Assembly (NCBI RefSeq): GCF_030769565.1
Contig: NZ_JAVCAP010000002.1
Coordinates: 124,001 to 188,000 of the forward strand
From: Methylophilus aquaticus
GTDB lineage: Bacteria; Pseudomonadota; Gammaproteobacteria; Burkholderiales; Methylophilaceae
Reading direction: 5' to 3'
DNA length: 64,000 nt
The notes under the pieces were generated by a model. It was not told the DNA's origin, made no database searches, and saw only the letters and a program-made list of their open reading frames with translations. Both the position numbers and the translations under genes were made by a program. Shown in pieces: positions 16,804-25,467 of this stretch. Numbering within the stretch: position 1 is the stretch's first letter; every line of letters starts with the position of its first letter.

Positions 16804-17439
16804 TTATCCGAATAATTTAGGAAACAGCCCCTCCAGTCCATGCGCAATAAACTCCACCGACATCGCGGCCAAAATCAAACCCATTAATCGGGTCACGATA
16901 TTAATCCCAATCTTGCCCAGATAGTGGGTAATGCCATCAGCCAGTAATAGCAGGCCCCAGATAAACAGTGAAATCAGCGCAATCGGTAACATCAGGCTGA
17001 GGTGTCCCCAAAAACCAGGATGTTGTTGTGCGGTGAGGATCATGCTGGAAATCGCGCCCGGGCCAGCCAGTAGCGGAATGCTGAGCGGCACAATCGCGAT
17101 GACTTCGCGCTCGCTTAAATCTTGCGCTTCTTCAGGGGTTTGGCGCGTGGCGCTTTGTTTGCCGTGCATCATGGAGATAGAGATCAGTAAGAGTAAAATG
17201 CCGCCACCGACCTGAAACGAGGGGATGGTGATGCCAAAAAAGTCCAGTATGAGGTCGCCAATAAACGCAGAGACGCCAAGCACGATCATCACCGTAATCG
17301 CCACAGTCCTTGCAGTACGTGAACGCTCGGCCTTGCTCCAGCTACTGGTGGCGCTGATGAAGATAGGCAGGCAGCCAATGGGGTTGACGATGGCGATGAG
17401 TGCGATTGCGACTTTAAGCAGGTAGGCGTATTCGGTCAT
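16804..17439 (-). CDS. MarC-family integral membrane protein (UPF0056)
   Basis: A 211-residue inner-membrane protein with six predicted helices. The MarC signature is the opening VAIALIAIVNPIGCLPIFIS, and PLSIPLLAGPGAISSMI lies mid-protein. The biochemical role is not established; the old link to multiple antibiotic resistance did not hold for MarC itself. It lies 33 bases downstream of rlhA on the same strand and is probably cotranscribed. Confidence 0.92.
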   Translation of the reverse strand: MTEYAYLLKVAIALIAIVNPIGCLPIFISATSSWSKAERSRTARTVAITVMIVLGVSAFIGDLILDFFGITIPSFQVGGGILLLLISISMMHGKQSATRQTPEEAQDLSEREVIAIVPLSIPLLAGPGAISSMILTAQQHPGFWGHLSLMLPIALISLFIWGLLLLADGITHYLGKIGINIVTRLMGLILAAMSVEFIAHGLEGLFPKLFG

Positions 17440-17472
17440 GCGGTCTCAGGCTCCCAGTCTTGCCTAATTCAC

Positions 17473-19407
17473 TTAGGCAGGCCGTTTATCAAAAAAAGTA
17501 ATCGGTTGCGGGGGTGGCAGGTTAAGAATGTTTTTGCGCACTTTGCCCATCACATGCATTTCGCAGGGTTTGCAGTCGAACTTGAGGGTATATCTATCAT
17601 TGCCGCTGATGAGTGTCATCGGTTCGGCCGTGACCGTACCTTGCACGCCTATTACCCCTTTGGCTTCTTTCGGGCACAGGCCGTGGCTAAAGCGCAAACA
17701 ATGTTTGGTGATCATGACCGGCACTTCGTCCAGCTTTTCGTTAGCCTCGTAGGCACTGTCTATCAGTTTGACGCCGTGCTTGTGGTAAAAGTCGCGCGCT
17801 TTCTGGTTGTAGACATTGGCCAGGTAGCTCAAACTGTCTTCAGGGTAAATGGCGGGGGGCTCCATTGCCAGGCGCAAGGCCGGACGTTCGTAGCCCAGCG
17901 TTCTGATTTCAAGCAGTTGCTCAACTGCATCGCGGCGCAGTTGATTGACAACCGAGGCCGGGATAAACCAGAGCTGGGTGAGTTCGAGGCTGGTTTCTCT
18001 GGCCACAAAATCGGTATTGCCTAGTTTGGCCAGATTTTCCTTGAGTGAGGCTTCGGCTTTGTGTACGTCATTGGCGGTTTGTTTCCCCGCATCGCATTGC
18101 GCCGTGGCGCTAAAGCCTTGTGCATCGGTCAGGGTCAGGGCAAAGCCATCGCGGGTTTCATATAGCACCGCATCCACGGCGATTTTGCGGCTGGCCGAGT
18201 CTTTTTCCAGCAGGCGCATAAAGGCGTGGTCGCGGTTGCGGTAGAGTTGGGTGTTGTTGCGGATATCGGCAGGCATTTCGTTGGGGAACAGGCGCTGGGT
18301 GTATTTATCCAGTGCTTGCGCCGTATTGACGCGCAGGCCCACCAGTTCTTTATGCACATCAAAAAAGCATACGCCGTCGCCGTTATGCAACACCACGTCG
18401 GTGGCCACATCAATAAAATCTTTGCCCACTTTGCGTACCTTGCCGAGTTCTTCGCCAGCGAATTTTGGCGTATCAAAAGCGCCAATATCCGCCTGGCGAC
18501 CATTGGCAAAATAATCGGTCGCACTGCGGTTAAAGGTCTTTTCCGGTTGCGGTGTAAACGTGTAGCTCGCATGCCCGGCTGAGGATTTGTTGTATTCGGG
18601 CATCTCTTCCAGAATCTCATCCAGTAACTGGCGGTAATGCGCAGTGGCATTTTTCACATACGGCAAGTCTTTGTAGCGGCCTTCGATTTTAAAGCTGCTC
18701 ACCCCTGCTGCAATGAGGGCGCGCAGGTTGGCGCTCTGGTCATTATCTTTCATCGACAGGTAATGTTTGTCCTTGCCGATAATGCGGCCTTTCTGGTCTT
18801 CCAGCGTATAAGGCAAACGGCATTCTTGCGAGCATTCGCCACGGTTGGCGCTGCGACCCGTGTGGGCGTGGCTGATAAAGCACTGGCCGCTAAAGGCCAC
18901 GCACAACGCACCGTGGATAAAGTATTCTAGATTGGCAGTCGTTGCGTTGGCGATTTTTTTGACGGTGGCAATATCCAGTTCGCGTGCCAGCACAATCTGG
19001 CTAAATCCTACCTGGTCTAAAAACTGCGCTTTTTCAACAGTACGAATATCCGTTTGTGTGCTGGCATGTAGCTGAATAGGCGGTAAATCCAATTCCAGCA
19101 AGCCCATATCCTGCACAATTAGGGCATCGACGCCACTCTCATACAGTTGATGCACTAACTGGCGCACACCTTCAAGCTCGTTATCGTGGAAAATGGTATT
19201 CAGTGCGACAAACACCTCGGCATGAAAGCGATGCGCATGGCGCACCAGGCGCGCAATATCTTGCACCGTATTCGGTGCCTTGGCGCGTGCGCCAAAGGCA
19301 GGGCCGCCGATATACACGGCATCAGCACCATGGTTGATGGCTTCGATGCCAAAATCTGCATTTTTGGCCGGCGCCAGCAGTTCGAGGTGTTTACGTGTTT
19401 TTTGCAT
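17473..19407 (-). CDS. rlhA: 23S rRNA 5-hydroxycytidine synthase RlhA (peptidase U32 family)
   Basis: A 644-residue U32-family protein matching E. coli RlhA (YdcP) along its length, including the C-terminal DUF3656-type extension. It begins LELLAPAKNADFGIEAINHG and has ADAVYIGGPAFGARAKA, then HASTQTDIRTVEKAQFLDQV. Its cysteines occur in ALCVAFSGQC, GECSQECRLPY, CLRFSHGLC and FDCKPCEMH. RlhA makes 5-hydroxycytidine in helix 89-region 23S rRNA. I set the start at ATG 19407. The frame is open further upstream to 19797, but that part runs antisense through an antitoxin gene and is not conserved-looking. Confidence 0.93.
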   Translation of the reverse strand: MQKTRKHLELLAPAKNADFGIEAINHGADAVYIGGPAFGARAKAPNTVQDIARLVRHAHRFHAEVFVALNTIFHDNELEGVRQLVHQLYESGVDALIVQDMGLLELDLPPIQLHASTQTDIRTVEKAQFLDQVGFSQIVLARELDIATVKKIANATTANLEYFIHGALCVAFSGQCFISHAHTGRSANRGECSQECRLPYTLEDQKGRIIGKDKHYLSMKDNDQSANLRALIAAGVSSFKIEGRYKDLPYVKNATAHYRQLLDEILEEMPEYNKSSAGHASYTFTPQPEKTFNRSATDYFANGRQADIGAFDTPKFAGEELGKVRKVGKDFIDVATDVVLHNGDGVCFFDVHKELVGLRVNTAQALDKYTQRLFPNEMPADIRNNTQLYRNRDHAFMRLLEKDSASRKIAVDAVLYETRDGFALTLTDAQGFSATAQCDAGKQTANDVHKAEASLKENLAKLGNTDFVARETSLELTQLWFIPASVVNQLRRDAVEQLLEIRTLGYERPALRLAMEPPAIYPEDSLSYLANVYNQKARDFYHKHGVKLIDSAYEANEKLDEVPVMITKHCLRFSHGLCPKEAKGVIGVQGTVTAEPMTLISGNDRYTLKFDCKPCEMHVMGKVRKNILNLPPPQPITFFDKRPA

Positions 19408-19470
19408 GGATAATGCATATAAATCAACAAGATGCGCACTATAGCACAAAGCGCCATATTGCTGCTTGGT

Positions 19471-19507
19471 TTGACAGGGAAAGCTTGAGGTGTTACTTTG
19501 GTAACAC
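19471..19507 (+). promoter_or_regulatory. Promoter and palindromic operator of the second toxin-antitoxin locus
   Basis: TTGACA at 19471-19476 is a perfect -35. The inverted repeat GTGTTAC-TTTG-GTAACAC (19490-19507) covers the -10 position (about 19493-19499). This is the layout expected for repression by the antitoxin. The palindrome has the same 7-4-7 geometry as the one at 15407 but a different sequence. Confidence 0.7.
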
Positions 19508-19532
19508 TTTTTTGGATGCAATGGAGGGCATG

Positions 19533-19814
19533 ATGGCCACCACCAGTTTAAAGTTACCAGACAGCTTGAAAGAGCGCATCGCAAAATTGGCAGAAGCTGC
19601 TGGCAAGACACCCCATGCCTATATGGTCGATGCGATTGAGCAGGAAGCCAGTCGTAGTGAAAAGTATCAGGCATTTTTGGCGGAAGCTGAGGCCTCGTGG
19701 CAAGCGTATCAAGCAACAGGTTTGGCCTATGATGCTGACGAGGTGAATGCCTATTTTCGTGCCAAGCTGCAAGGTGTTGAGCTACCCAAGCCAGCACTCA
19801 AAAAATACAAATAA
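19533..19814 (+). CDS. ParD-type ribbon-helix-helix antitoxin (locus 2)
   Basis: A 93-residue antitoxin with RHH start MATTSLKLPDSLKERIAKLA, then EAAGKTPHAYMVDAI, and an acidic C-terminal toxin-binding tail (FLAEAEASWQAYQATGLAYDADEV). ATG 19533 is favoured by GGAGGG at 19523-19528; ATG 19530 is the alternative. The toxin gene follows after nine bases. It is divergent from rlhA, 125 bases away. It is a paralogue of the antitoxin at 15457. Confidence 0.88.
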   Translation: MATTSLKLPDSLKERIAKLAEAAGKTPHAYMVDAIEQEASRSEKYQAFLAEAEASWQAYQATGLAYDADEVNAYFRAKLQGVELPKPALKKYK

Positions 19815-19823
19815 CACGTTATT

Positions 19824-20120
19824 GTGGCCAGTCTTAACTACACGCCCCAATTTTGGGAACACATGGTGCGTATCACCGACTTTCTCTCGACGGTAGCCGA
19901 TAGGGGACAAGCCTTGCACACGTATGATTTGATTGTCAGTGGCATACAGATATTGGTCCATCATCCTGAAATCGGTAGAAAATCTATGCAGTCTGATTTT
20001 CGAGAACTGGTCATTTCTCATGGAAATACGGGCTATATTGCCTTGTATCAATATCAACAATTGACTGAAATTGTCACGATAGTGGCCATCCGTCATCAGC
20101 GAGAAAGTGGTTATCATTGA
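19824..20120 (+). CDS. RelE/ParE-family toxin (locus 2)
   Basis: A 98-residue RelE/ParE protein starting at GTG 19824. The core SDFRELVISHGNTGYIALYQ, followed by YQQLTEIVTIVAIRHQRESGY, aligns with LRELVI…GYVALY in the toxin at 15744. The mode of action is not decidable from sequence. Its stop codon overlaps the TTG start proposed for bioA (TTGA), which couples an essential-pathway biotin gene to a toxin operon. Confidence 0.87.
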   Translation: MASLNYTPQFWEHMVRITDFLSTVADRGQALHTYDLIVSGIQILVHHPEIGRKSMQSDFRELVISHGNTGYIALYQYQQLTEIVTIVAIRHQRESGYH

Positions 20121-21433
20121 GTCGTTCTTCATCCCTGTTACAACGCTCCCTGCAATCCGTGTGGCACCCTTGCACGCAGATGAAACACCACGAGCGTTAT
20201 CCGCTTGTGCCGATTAGCCGAGGTGAAGGCGCCTGGCTGTTTGACGCAGATGGCAAAGGCTACCTGGATGCCGTGAGCAGCTGGTGGGTGAATCTGTTTG
20301 GGCATAACCAGCCGCAGATTAAAGCGGCCATCAGGGCCCAACTGGATCAGCTGGAGCATGTGATGCTGGCCGGGTTTACCCATGCACCGGTGGTCGAGTT
20401 ATCCGAACAGTTAGCAGCACTGACCGGGCTGGGGCATGCCTTTTACGGCTCGGATGGCGCCAGTGCCACCGAAATCGCACTCAAGATGAGCTTTCATTAC
20501 TGGCGCAACACCGGCCAACCGCACAAAACAAAATTCCTGAGTTTGCAGAACAGTTATCACGGCGAAACGCTGGGCGCGCTTGCCGTGACCGATGTGGCGA
20601 TTTTTACCGACACTTATGCGCCCTTGCTGCAACAATCGGCGCATATGCCTAGCCCCGATAGTCGTTTAGCCGCGGATGGCGAGTCAGACCACGCCTATGC
20701 ACTGCGCTGCGCGCAGGCGCTGGAAAGCCATGTCGCCCAACACCATGCCACGCTGGCGGCGCTGATTGTGGAACCGCTGGTGCAAGGTGCGGCGGGTATG
20801 GCCATGTACCATCCAGTGTATTTGCAGCGGGCGCGCGAGATTTGCCAGCGCTACCAGTTGCATCTGATTGCTGATGAGATCGCCGTCGGCTTTGGCCGTA
20901 CCGGCACCCTGTTTGCCTGTGAGCAGGCAGGGGAACGCGTCAGTGACATTGCGGATTTTATTTGCCTGTCTAAAGGGATTACCGGCGGCTATTTGCCGTT
21001 GTCGGTGGTGCTGACGACCGACACGGTGTATCAGGCGTTTTACCATGACCAGGCGGTGAAAGGCTTTTTGCACAGCCACAGCTACACCGGTAATCCGCTG
21101 GCGTGCAGCGCGGCGCTGGCAACCCTGCAACTGTTTGCAGGGCGCGATGTGCTGAGCGAGAACCGGCAGACCGCGCAACAGTTATGGCAAGCTGTGCAAA
21201 GCTATGACTTGCCGCTACAACAGGTGCGTCAGCGCGGCATGATTACGGCGTTTGATATCGACACAAGCAACCCGCAGTTTGCCCACGACTGCTATGCGGC
21301 GGCACTCGAAAATGGGCTGTTATTAAGGCCTATTGGCAATACTGTGTACTGGATGCCACCCTATTGCCTGACTGCCGAAGATCAGGCGCATCTGGTGCGG
21401 GCGACACGGGCTGCCATTGTGGAGAGTTTATGA
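20117..21433 (+). CDS. bioA: Adenosylmethionine-8-amino-7-oxononanoate aminotransferase
   Basis: The PLP enzyme of biotin synthesis that makes 7,8-diaminopelargonate with SAM as amino donor. It has 438 residues. The conserved start SVWHPCTQMKHHERYPLVPI is present, with AVSSWWVNLFGH and ADEIAVGFGRTGTLFACE, and SKGITGGYLPLSVV holds the PLP lysine. No ATG lies upstream of the conserved start, so TTG 20117 is the best start; it overlaps the toxin stop. No other bio genes are adjacent. It is coupled to dacB by an ATGA overlap at its end. Confidence 0.94.
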   Translation: MSRSSSLLQRSLQSVWHPCTQMKHHERYPLVPISRGEGAWLFDADGKGYLDAVSSWWVNLFGHNQPQIKAAIRAQLDQLEHVMLAGFTHAPVVELSEQLAALTGLGHAFYGSDGASATEIALKMSFHYWRNTGQPHKTKFLSLQNSYHGETLGALAVTDVAIFTDTYAPLLQQSAHMPSPDSRLAADGESDHAYALRCAQALESHVAQHHATLAALIVEPLVQGAAGMAMYHPVYLQRAREICQRYQLHLIADEIAVGFGRTGTLFACEQAGERVSDIADFICLSKGITGGYLPLSVVLTTDTVYQAFYHDQAVKGFLHSHSYTGNPLACSAALATLQLFAGRDVLSENRQTAQQLWQAVQSYDLPLQQVRQRGMITAFDIDTSNPQFAHDCYAAALENGLLLRPIGNTVYWMPPYCLTAEDQAHLVRATRAAIVESL

Positions 21434-22845
21434 TGCACTGGATAGGTCTGTGTGTCTGGCTGTGCGCAACGCTCGCCCATGCTGCGTTGCCCGGCTATGT
21501 GCAAGATGCCCTGACTAAAGCGCAACTGCCTGCTGACAGTGTGGCGATTGTGGTGCAGCCGCTGGATGGCAGTGCGCCACTGATTCAGCATCATGCCGGC
21601 AAAGCCATGAACCCGGCCAGTGTCATGAAGCTGGTCACCACCTATGCTGCATTGGAAGCGCTGACCCCCGCCTATCGCTGGAAAACCGAGGTGTACCGCA
21701 ATGGATCGGTCAATCAGGGCGTTCTGGAAGGCGATTTAATCCTCAAGGGCTATGGTGACCCTGCGCTCAATGTCACCGAGTTCTGGCGTCTGTTGCAGCA
21801 GGTACAGCAGCAGGGCATCCGCCAGATTAAAGGCAATCTGGTGCTGGATAATACGGTATATATGTCTGAAGTCAGCCAGCGTCCGGTGCTGGATGACGAG
21901 CCACTGCGCGCTTACAACGCCAGCCCAAGTGCCTTGCTGGTCAATGGGCGCAATACCAGCTTCAGGTTTAGCCTCCGACAGGAAAATGCCAGCCCCAGGG
22001 TTATGATTGCGCAGGAGTTTGAGTTGCCGCAAATCAGCATCGTCAATCTTGTACAGCCACGCAAAGGCGTCTGTACTGATTGGCGCGCCGATTTGCGCTA
22101 TGACGTGCATCCTCAGCCAGATGGCGCGGTAACCGTCACCTTTAGCGGGTCGCTGCCAGACCAGTGTGATGAGCGATACCTGGAGTTGAGTGTGATGAGC
22201 GATACACAGTATGCGTTTTTTACATTCAAAAAAATATGGCAGCAACTGGGCGGGCAGTTTTTAGGTGGACTGGTCATCGCTGCCACCCCGCCCAATACGT
22301 CATTGGTGACAAGCTGGTGGTCACCGCCACTCGATATTGTCGTGCGCGATATCAATAAATGGAGCAATAATGTCATGGCGCGGCAGCTGATGCTCACTGT
22401 CGGACTAGAGGCCGGACTGGTGCCTGTGGAGGAGGCCAGCGCCGCGTTGGCTGTGAAAGAAACCTTACGCAGGCGTGGCTTGCAGTTCCCCGAGCTGGTG
22501 CTTGAAAATGGCTCTGGGCTGTCACGCAATGAACGTATCAGCGCGGAACATTTGGCACAATTACTCGTCACAGCCTATCAGCGCCCGGTGATGCCGGTAT
22601 TTATGGCATCGCTGCCAATTCTCGGACTGGATGGCACTACCAAAAAGCGTCTGGCAGCGCCGGGCAGTCAAGGCATGGCCTACCTGAAAACCGGCTCATT
22701 AGAAGGCGTGAGCGGTATTGCCGGTTACGTGCAAGACAGTCTGGGCAGGCGTTACGCGCTGGTGATGCTGGTGAATCACCCACGGGCTTCGGCCATCAGG
22801 CCAGTACAGGACTTGTTGCTCAAGCGCCTGATTGAAGGGCCGTGA
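21430..22845 (+). CDS. dacB: D-alanyl-D-alanine carboxypeptidase/endopeptidase (PBP4, DacB)
   Basis: A periplasmic peptidoglycan hydrolase of 471 residues with a signal peptide ending CATLAHA (about residue 18). All three penicillin-binding motifs are present: SVMK (residues 64-67), SNN in DINKWSNNVMARQ, and KTG in YLKTGSLEGVSG. The long insert between SxxK and SxN typical of PBP4 is there. It cleaves the terminal D-Ala and 4-3 cross-links. The start ATG 21430 overlaps the bioA stop by four bases, and a second in-frame ATG follows directly. Confidence 0.93.
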   Translation: MMHWIGLCVWLCATLAHAALPGYVQDALTKAQLPADSVAIVVQPLDGSAPLIQHHAGKAMNPASVMKLVTTYAALEALTPAYRWKTEVYRNGSVNQGVLEGDLILKGYGDPALNVTEFWRLLQQVQQQGIRQIKGNLVLDNTVYMSEVSQRPVLDDEPLRAYNASPSALLVNGRNTSFRFSLRQENASPRVMIAQEFELPQISIVNLVQPRKGVCTDWRADLRYDVHPQPDGAVTVTFSGSLPDQCDERYLELSVMSDTQYAFFTFKKIWQQLGGQFLGGLVIAATPPNTSLVTSWWSPPLDIVVRDINKWSNNVMARQLMLTVGLEAGLVPVEEASAALAVKETLRRRGLQFPELVLENGSGLSRNERISAEHLAQLLVTAYQRPVMPVFMASLPILGLDGTTKKRLAAPGSQGMAYLKTGSLEGVSGIAGYVQDSLGRRYALVMLVNHPRASAIRPVQDLLLKRLIEGP

Positions 22846-22952
22846 TGCATGCAACGAATGAGACGCCGTGCATGTGCGCGTATATGCGCCGGAAGAGGGC
22901 GTTTTGATTAAAAAGCGCGTATCATGTCGGTCAATTTTCAAGGAGCGAAACA

Positions 22953-23417
22953 TTGAAATCTGCTATTAAAAAAACAAGTCTGGGACTGCTGCTGCTGCTG
23001 GCTATCGCTGGTTGCCAGGCCCAATCCAACTCCTCTAATGCAAAGGAAGCCGCACAAATGACTGCAAACGTTACCGAATTAAAGAAAATTGATACCCTGA
23101 TCGGAGACGGCCGTGAAGCTGAAATTGGCTTTAATGTGACCGTGCACTACACCGGCTGGCTGTATGACGCCAGCAAGGAAGACCATAAAGGCAAAAAGTT
23201 TGACAGCAGCCTCGACCGCAATTCCCCGTTCAATTTCTTTTTAGGCGGTGGCCAGGTCATTCAAGGCTGGGATGAGGGTGTGCAGGGTATGAAAGTGGGC
23301 GGCAAGCGTACCTTGATTATTCCTTCTGAGATGGGGTACGGCGCACGTGGTGCTGGCGGCGTGATTCCGCCTAATGCCACATTGGTGTTTGATGTTGAAT
23401 TGCTGGGTGTCAAATAA
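22953..23417 (+). CDS. FKBP-type peptidyl-prolyl isomerase, predicted lipoprotein
   Basis: A 154-residue protein with a lipoprotein signal [10 protein letters not shown] (Cys 21) and one FKBP domain: [49 protein letters not shown], and [16 protein letters not shown]. It should be anchored in the envelope and help fold periplasmic proteins. The start is TTG 22953, set by AGGAG at 22941-22945. A GC-rich hairpin (GGGGCAGC/GCTGCCCC, 23432-23452) without a T-run follows the stop. Confidence 0.92.
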   Translation: MKSAIKKTSLGLLLLLAIAGCQAQSNSSNAKEAAQMTANVTELKKIDTLIGDGREAEIGFNVTVHYTGWLYDASKEDHKGKKFDSSLDRNSPFNFFLGGGQVIQGWDEGVQGMKVGGKRTLIIPSEMGYGARGAGGVIPPNATLVFDVELLGVK

Positions 23418-23493
23418 AAAATGAATGCTTTGGGGCAGCGGGATGCTGCCCCTGAAGGTTGTTAAGTCGAAAACGAAACGATAGGAAGTCGCG

Positions 23494-23919
23494 ATGCAAG
23501 TCAAAGTGAAATGGATCGATGGTGTCAGCTTTGTCGGGGAGTCGGAAACCGGCCATGCAGTTGTGCTGGACGGCGCGCCTGAAAATGGCGGGCGCAATAT
23601 TGGCATGCGGCCAATGGAAATGCTGCTGATTGGGATGGGGGCCTGCACTTCGTTTGATGTGGTGACTATTCTGAAAAAAGCCCGGCAACCGATTGTCGAC
23701 TGTGTCGCAGAAATTTCTGCTGAACGCGCAGATACGATTCCGAAAGTATTCACCAAAATCCATGTGCATTTTGTTGTGACGGGTGAAGGGCTCAACGAAA
23801 CGCAAGTTGAGCGGGCAGTGAAACTGTCAGCCGAGAAGTACTGCTCGGCCAGCATTATGCTGCAGAAGGCATGCGAAATTACGCATGATTTTGTGATTCA
23901 AGCACCCAGTTTTGAGTAA
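23494..23919 (+). CDS. OsmC/Ohr-family protein
   Basis: A 141-residue OsmC-fold protein. The two conserved cysteines of the family are present, in LIGMGACTSFDVVTILKK and EKYCSASIMLQK, with RPMEMLLIG before the first. It most resembles the OsmC subgroup close to YhfA rather than Ohr. Hydroperoxide reduction is possible but unproven for this subgroup. The VOC gene starts three bases after its stop. Confidence 0.9.
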   Translation: MQVKVKWIDGVSFVGESETGHAVVLDGAPENGGRNIGMRPMEMLLIGMGACTSFDVVTILKKARQPIVDCVAEISAERADTIPKVFTKIHVHFVVTGEGLNETQVERAVKLSAEKYCSASIMLQKACEITHDFVIQAPSFE

Positions 23920-23922
23920 GCG

Positions 23923-24330
23923 ATGACTATTCCAGCAGGCATGATAGGTATACGCCATGTGGCCTTGTTTATAAAGGATCTGGAAGCTGCGGTAGATTTT
24001 TATACCCGCATCGTCGGCATGCAGATTGAATGGCAGCCTGATCCGGATAATGTGTATTTGACCAATCAGGGCGATGTGTTTGCCCTGCACCGGGTGGAGT
24101 ATAAGGCAGACCCCTTACAACGACTCGACCATATTGGCTTTGTGCTCAGTGATGCACCGTCTGTGGATGCGTGGCATGCCCATATGGTGGCGCAAGGCGT
24201 GCGTATTACCGAAGCACCTAAAAGCCACCGGGACGGTTCGCGCGGGTTTTACTGTCTGGATAGCGTTGGCCATTTGCTGGAGTTTATTTACCATCCCCCC
24301 ATTGTCCGCCACGGCCAGTTGCAGACCTGA
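23923..24330 (+). CDS. VOC-family (glyoxalase/bleomycin resistance fold) protein
   Basis: A 135-residue single VOC domain. It opens IGIRHVALFIKDLEAAVDFY, has DPLQRLDHIGFVLSD at the second metal-binding strand, and ends GHLLEFIYHP. The His and Glu positions of the metal site (H in RHVALF, H in LDHIGF, E in LLEFIY) are present, so it is probably a metal-dependent lyase or dioxygenase. The substrate is unknown. It is likely cotranscribed with the OsmC gene and is closed by the terminator at 24366. Confidence 0.87.
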   Translation: MTIPAGMIGIRHVALFIKDLEAAVDFYTRIVGMQIEWQPDPDNVYLTNQGDVFALHRVEYKADPLQRLDHIGFVLSDAPSVDAWHAHMVAQGVRITEAPKSHRDGSRGFYCLDSVGHLLEFIYHPPIVRHGQLQT

Positions 24331-24365
24331 TGTCTGCGGGGAATAAAGCCAGCCAGTAAAACAAA

Positions 24366-24394
24366 AAACGCAGGTTTCAAACCTGCGTTTTTTT
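24366..24394. terminator. Bidirectional terminator between VOC gene and DUF2322-like gene
   Basis: AAACGCAGG, seven-base loop, CCTGCGTTT, then TTTT, with an A-run before the stem. The two flanking genes converge on it. Confidence 0.9.
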
Positions 24395-24710
24395 ATTCTG
24401 TAATCACTGTCATCGACAGTGTCTGTTCTTTATCCAGTACCATCAACAAGCGGTCAATATTGGGGTGTTTGCCAGGATGATTTTCGGCATCTTCGGTATG
24501 CTCGGCATACAGGGCCAAGCCCTCTACCGCTGCATCGGTGTTGATCTCGCCATACAGTTTAAACAGATGGTGATACACCTTGATCGAGCCTTGGGTGCCA
24601 GGTTTGTTTTCAATCGCCCCAGCTGGCTGGTTTGCTGCATCATACAGCTCAATGCGTTTAACATGGTCTGCAGCGTCGAGGGTCAGTAAATTGTCACTAA
24701 ATTTTTGCAT
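24393..24710 (-). CDS. DUF2322-like hypothetical protein
   Basis: A 105-residue soluble protein. It contains GSIKVYHHLFKLYGEINTDA and a HTEDAENHPGKHPNIDRLL motif that I associate with the DUF2322 family. No function is known to me. It lies 26 bases downstream of coq7 on the same strand and probably shares its transcript. No signal peptide. Confidence 0.78.
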   Translation of the reverse strand: MQKFSDNLLTLDAADHVKRIELYDAANQPAGAIENKPGTQGSIKVYHHLFKLYGEINTDAAVEGLALYAEHTEDAENHPGKHPNIDRLLMVLDKEQTLSMTVITE

Positions 24711-24736
24711 GGTTAACTCTGGTTGATACTGAAATA

Positions 24737-25375
24737 TTACAGGCGATAAGCCGTGTGTGTCATGACCTTTGAAGCCAAGCGCATGACCCGTTTTAAAGGG
24801 CCTGGCAGTGCAGCACCGCCTAATTGTTCCGCGGTATCTGCATGCTGCTCTTCGTCTGCTTTCATTTGCGCCACAATCGCTCTTGAAGCATGGTCCTGCG
24901 GTGGCAACGTGTGCAGGTGGCTGTCAAGGTGGGCAGACACCTGATGTTCTGTTTCGGCCAGAAAGCCGAGGTTCCATTTGTCGCCCAGCAAGCCAGCGGT
25001 GATGCCCATGCCAAAGCTTGCGCCATACCACAACGGATTCAACAGGCTTTTGCGTCCGCCGAGCTCGGCAATCCGTTGCTCACACCAGGCCAGATGATCG
25101 ACTTCTTCACGCGAGGCTTGTTTGAGTGCTTCGACATGAGATGGATTACGAGAGAGCAGTGCCTGGCCACTGTACAAAGCCTGTGCACAGACTTCTCCGA
25201 CATGGTTTATCCGCATCAGGGCAGCCGCATGCTGGCGTTCGCTATCAGACAGCGTGCTGGATTCAGTCGCTTGCGGGCAAGGACGGCTAGCGATTGCGGA
25301 GCTAAATACGGTGCGCAATCCCATGTCCAGTACAGAAATGACTTTATCCAATGTTAACGGTGGCAAGGCTGACAT
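24737..25375 (-). CDS. coq7: 2-polyprenyl-3-methyl-6-methoxy-1,4-benzoquinone monooxygenase
   Basis: A di-iron hydroxylase of ubiquinone synthesis (Coq7/CAT5), 212 residues. The repeated di-iron ligands are visible: E in [20 protein letters not shown] in the second helix, and [13 protein letters not shown] near the C-terminus. It inserts the last ring hydroxyl. ATG 25375 has GGAG upstream on the minus strand and starts the conserved [17 protein letters not shown]. Many proteobacteria use UbiF instead; Coq7 is usual in betaproteobacteria. Confidence 0.96.
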   Translation of the reverse strand: MSALPPLTLDKVISVLDMGLRTVFSSAIASRPCPQATESSTLSDSERQHAAALMRINHVGEVCAQALYSGQALLSRNPSHVEALKQASREEVDHLAWCEQRIAELGGRKSLLNPLWYGASFGMGITAGLLGDKWNLGFLAETEHQVSAHLDSHLHTLPPQDHASRAIVAQMKADEEQHADTAEQLGGAALPGPLKRVMRLASKVMTHTAYRL

Positions 25376-25467
25376 GAATGACTCCAAATGAAACTGCACC
25401 CGTTATTCGTGCAATATGACAAATGCTGCATAAAGCGGCAATGCAGACCTGCATTGCCGCTGATGTA

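Noticed and set aside
19408-19797. N-terminal extension of rlhA by 130 codons
   Set aside because: It runs antisense through the antitoxin gene and its operator, and RlhA homologues begin at the LELLAPA segment just after ATG 19407.
23432-23452. Hairpin after the FKBP gene as a rho-independent terminator
   Set aside because: Strong stem but no T-run follows, so it may only be an mRNA 3' structure.
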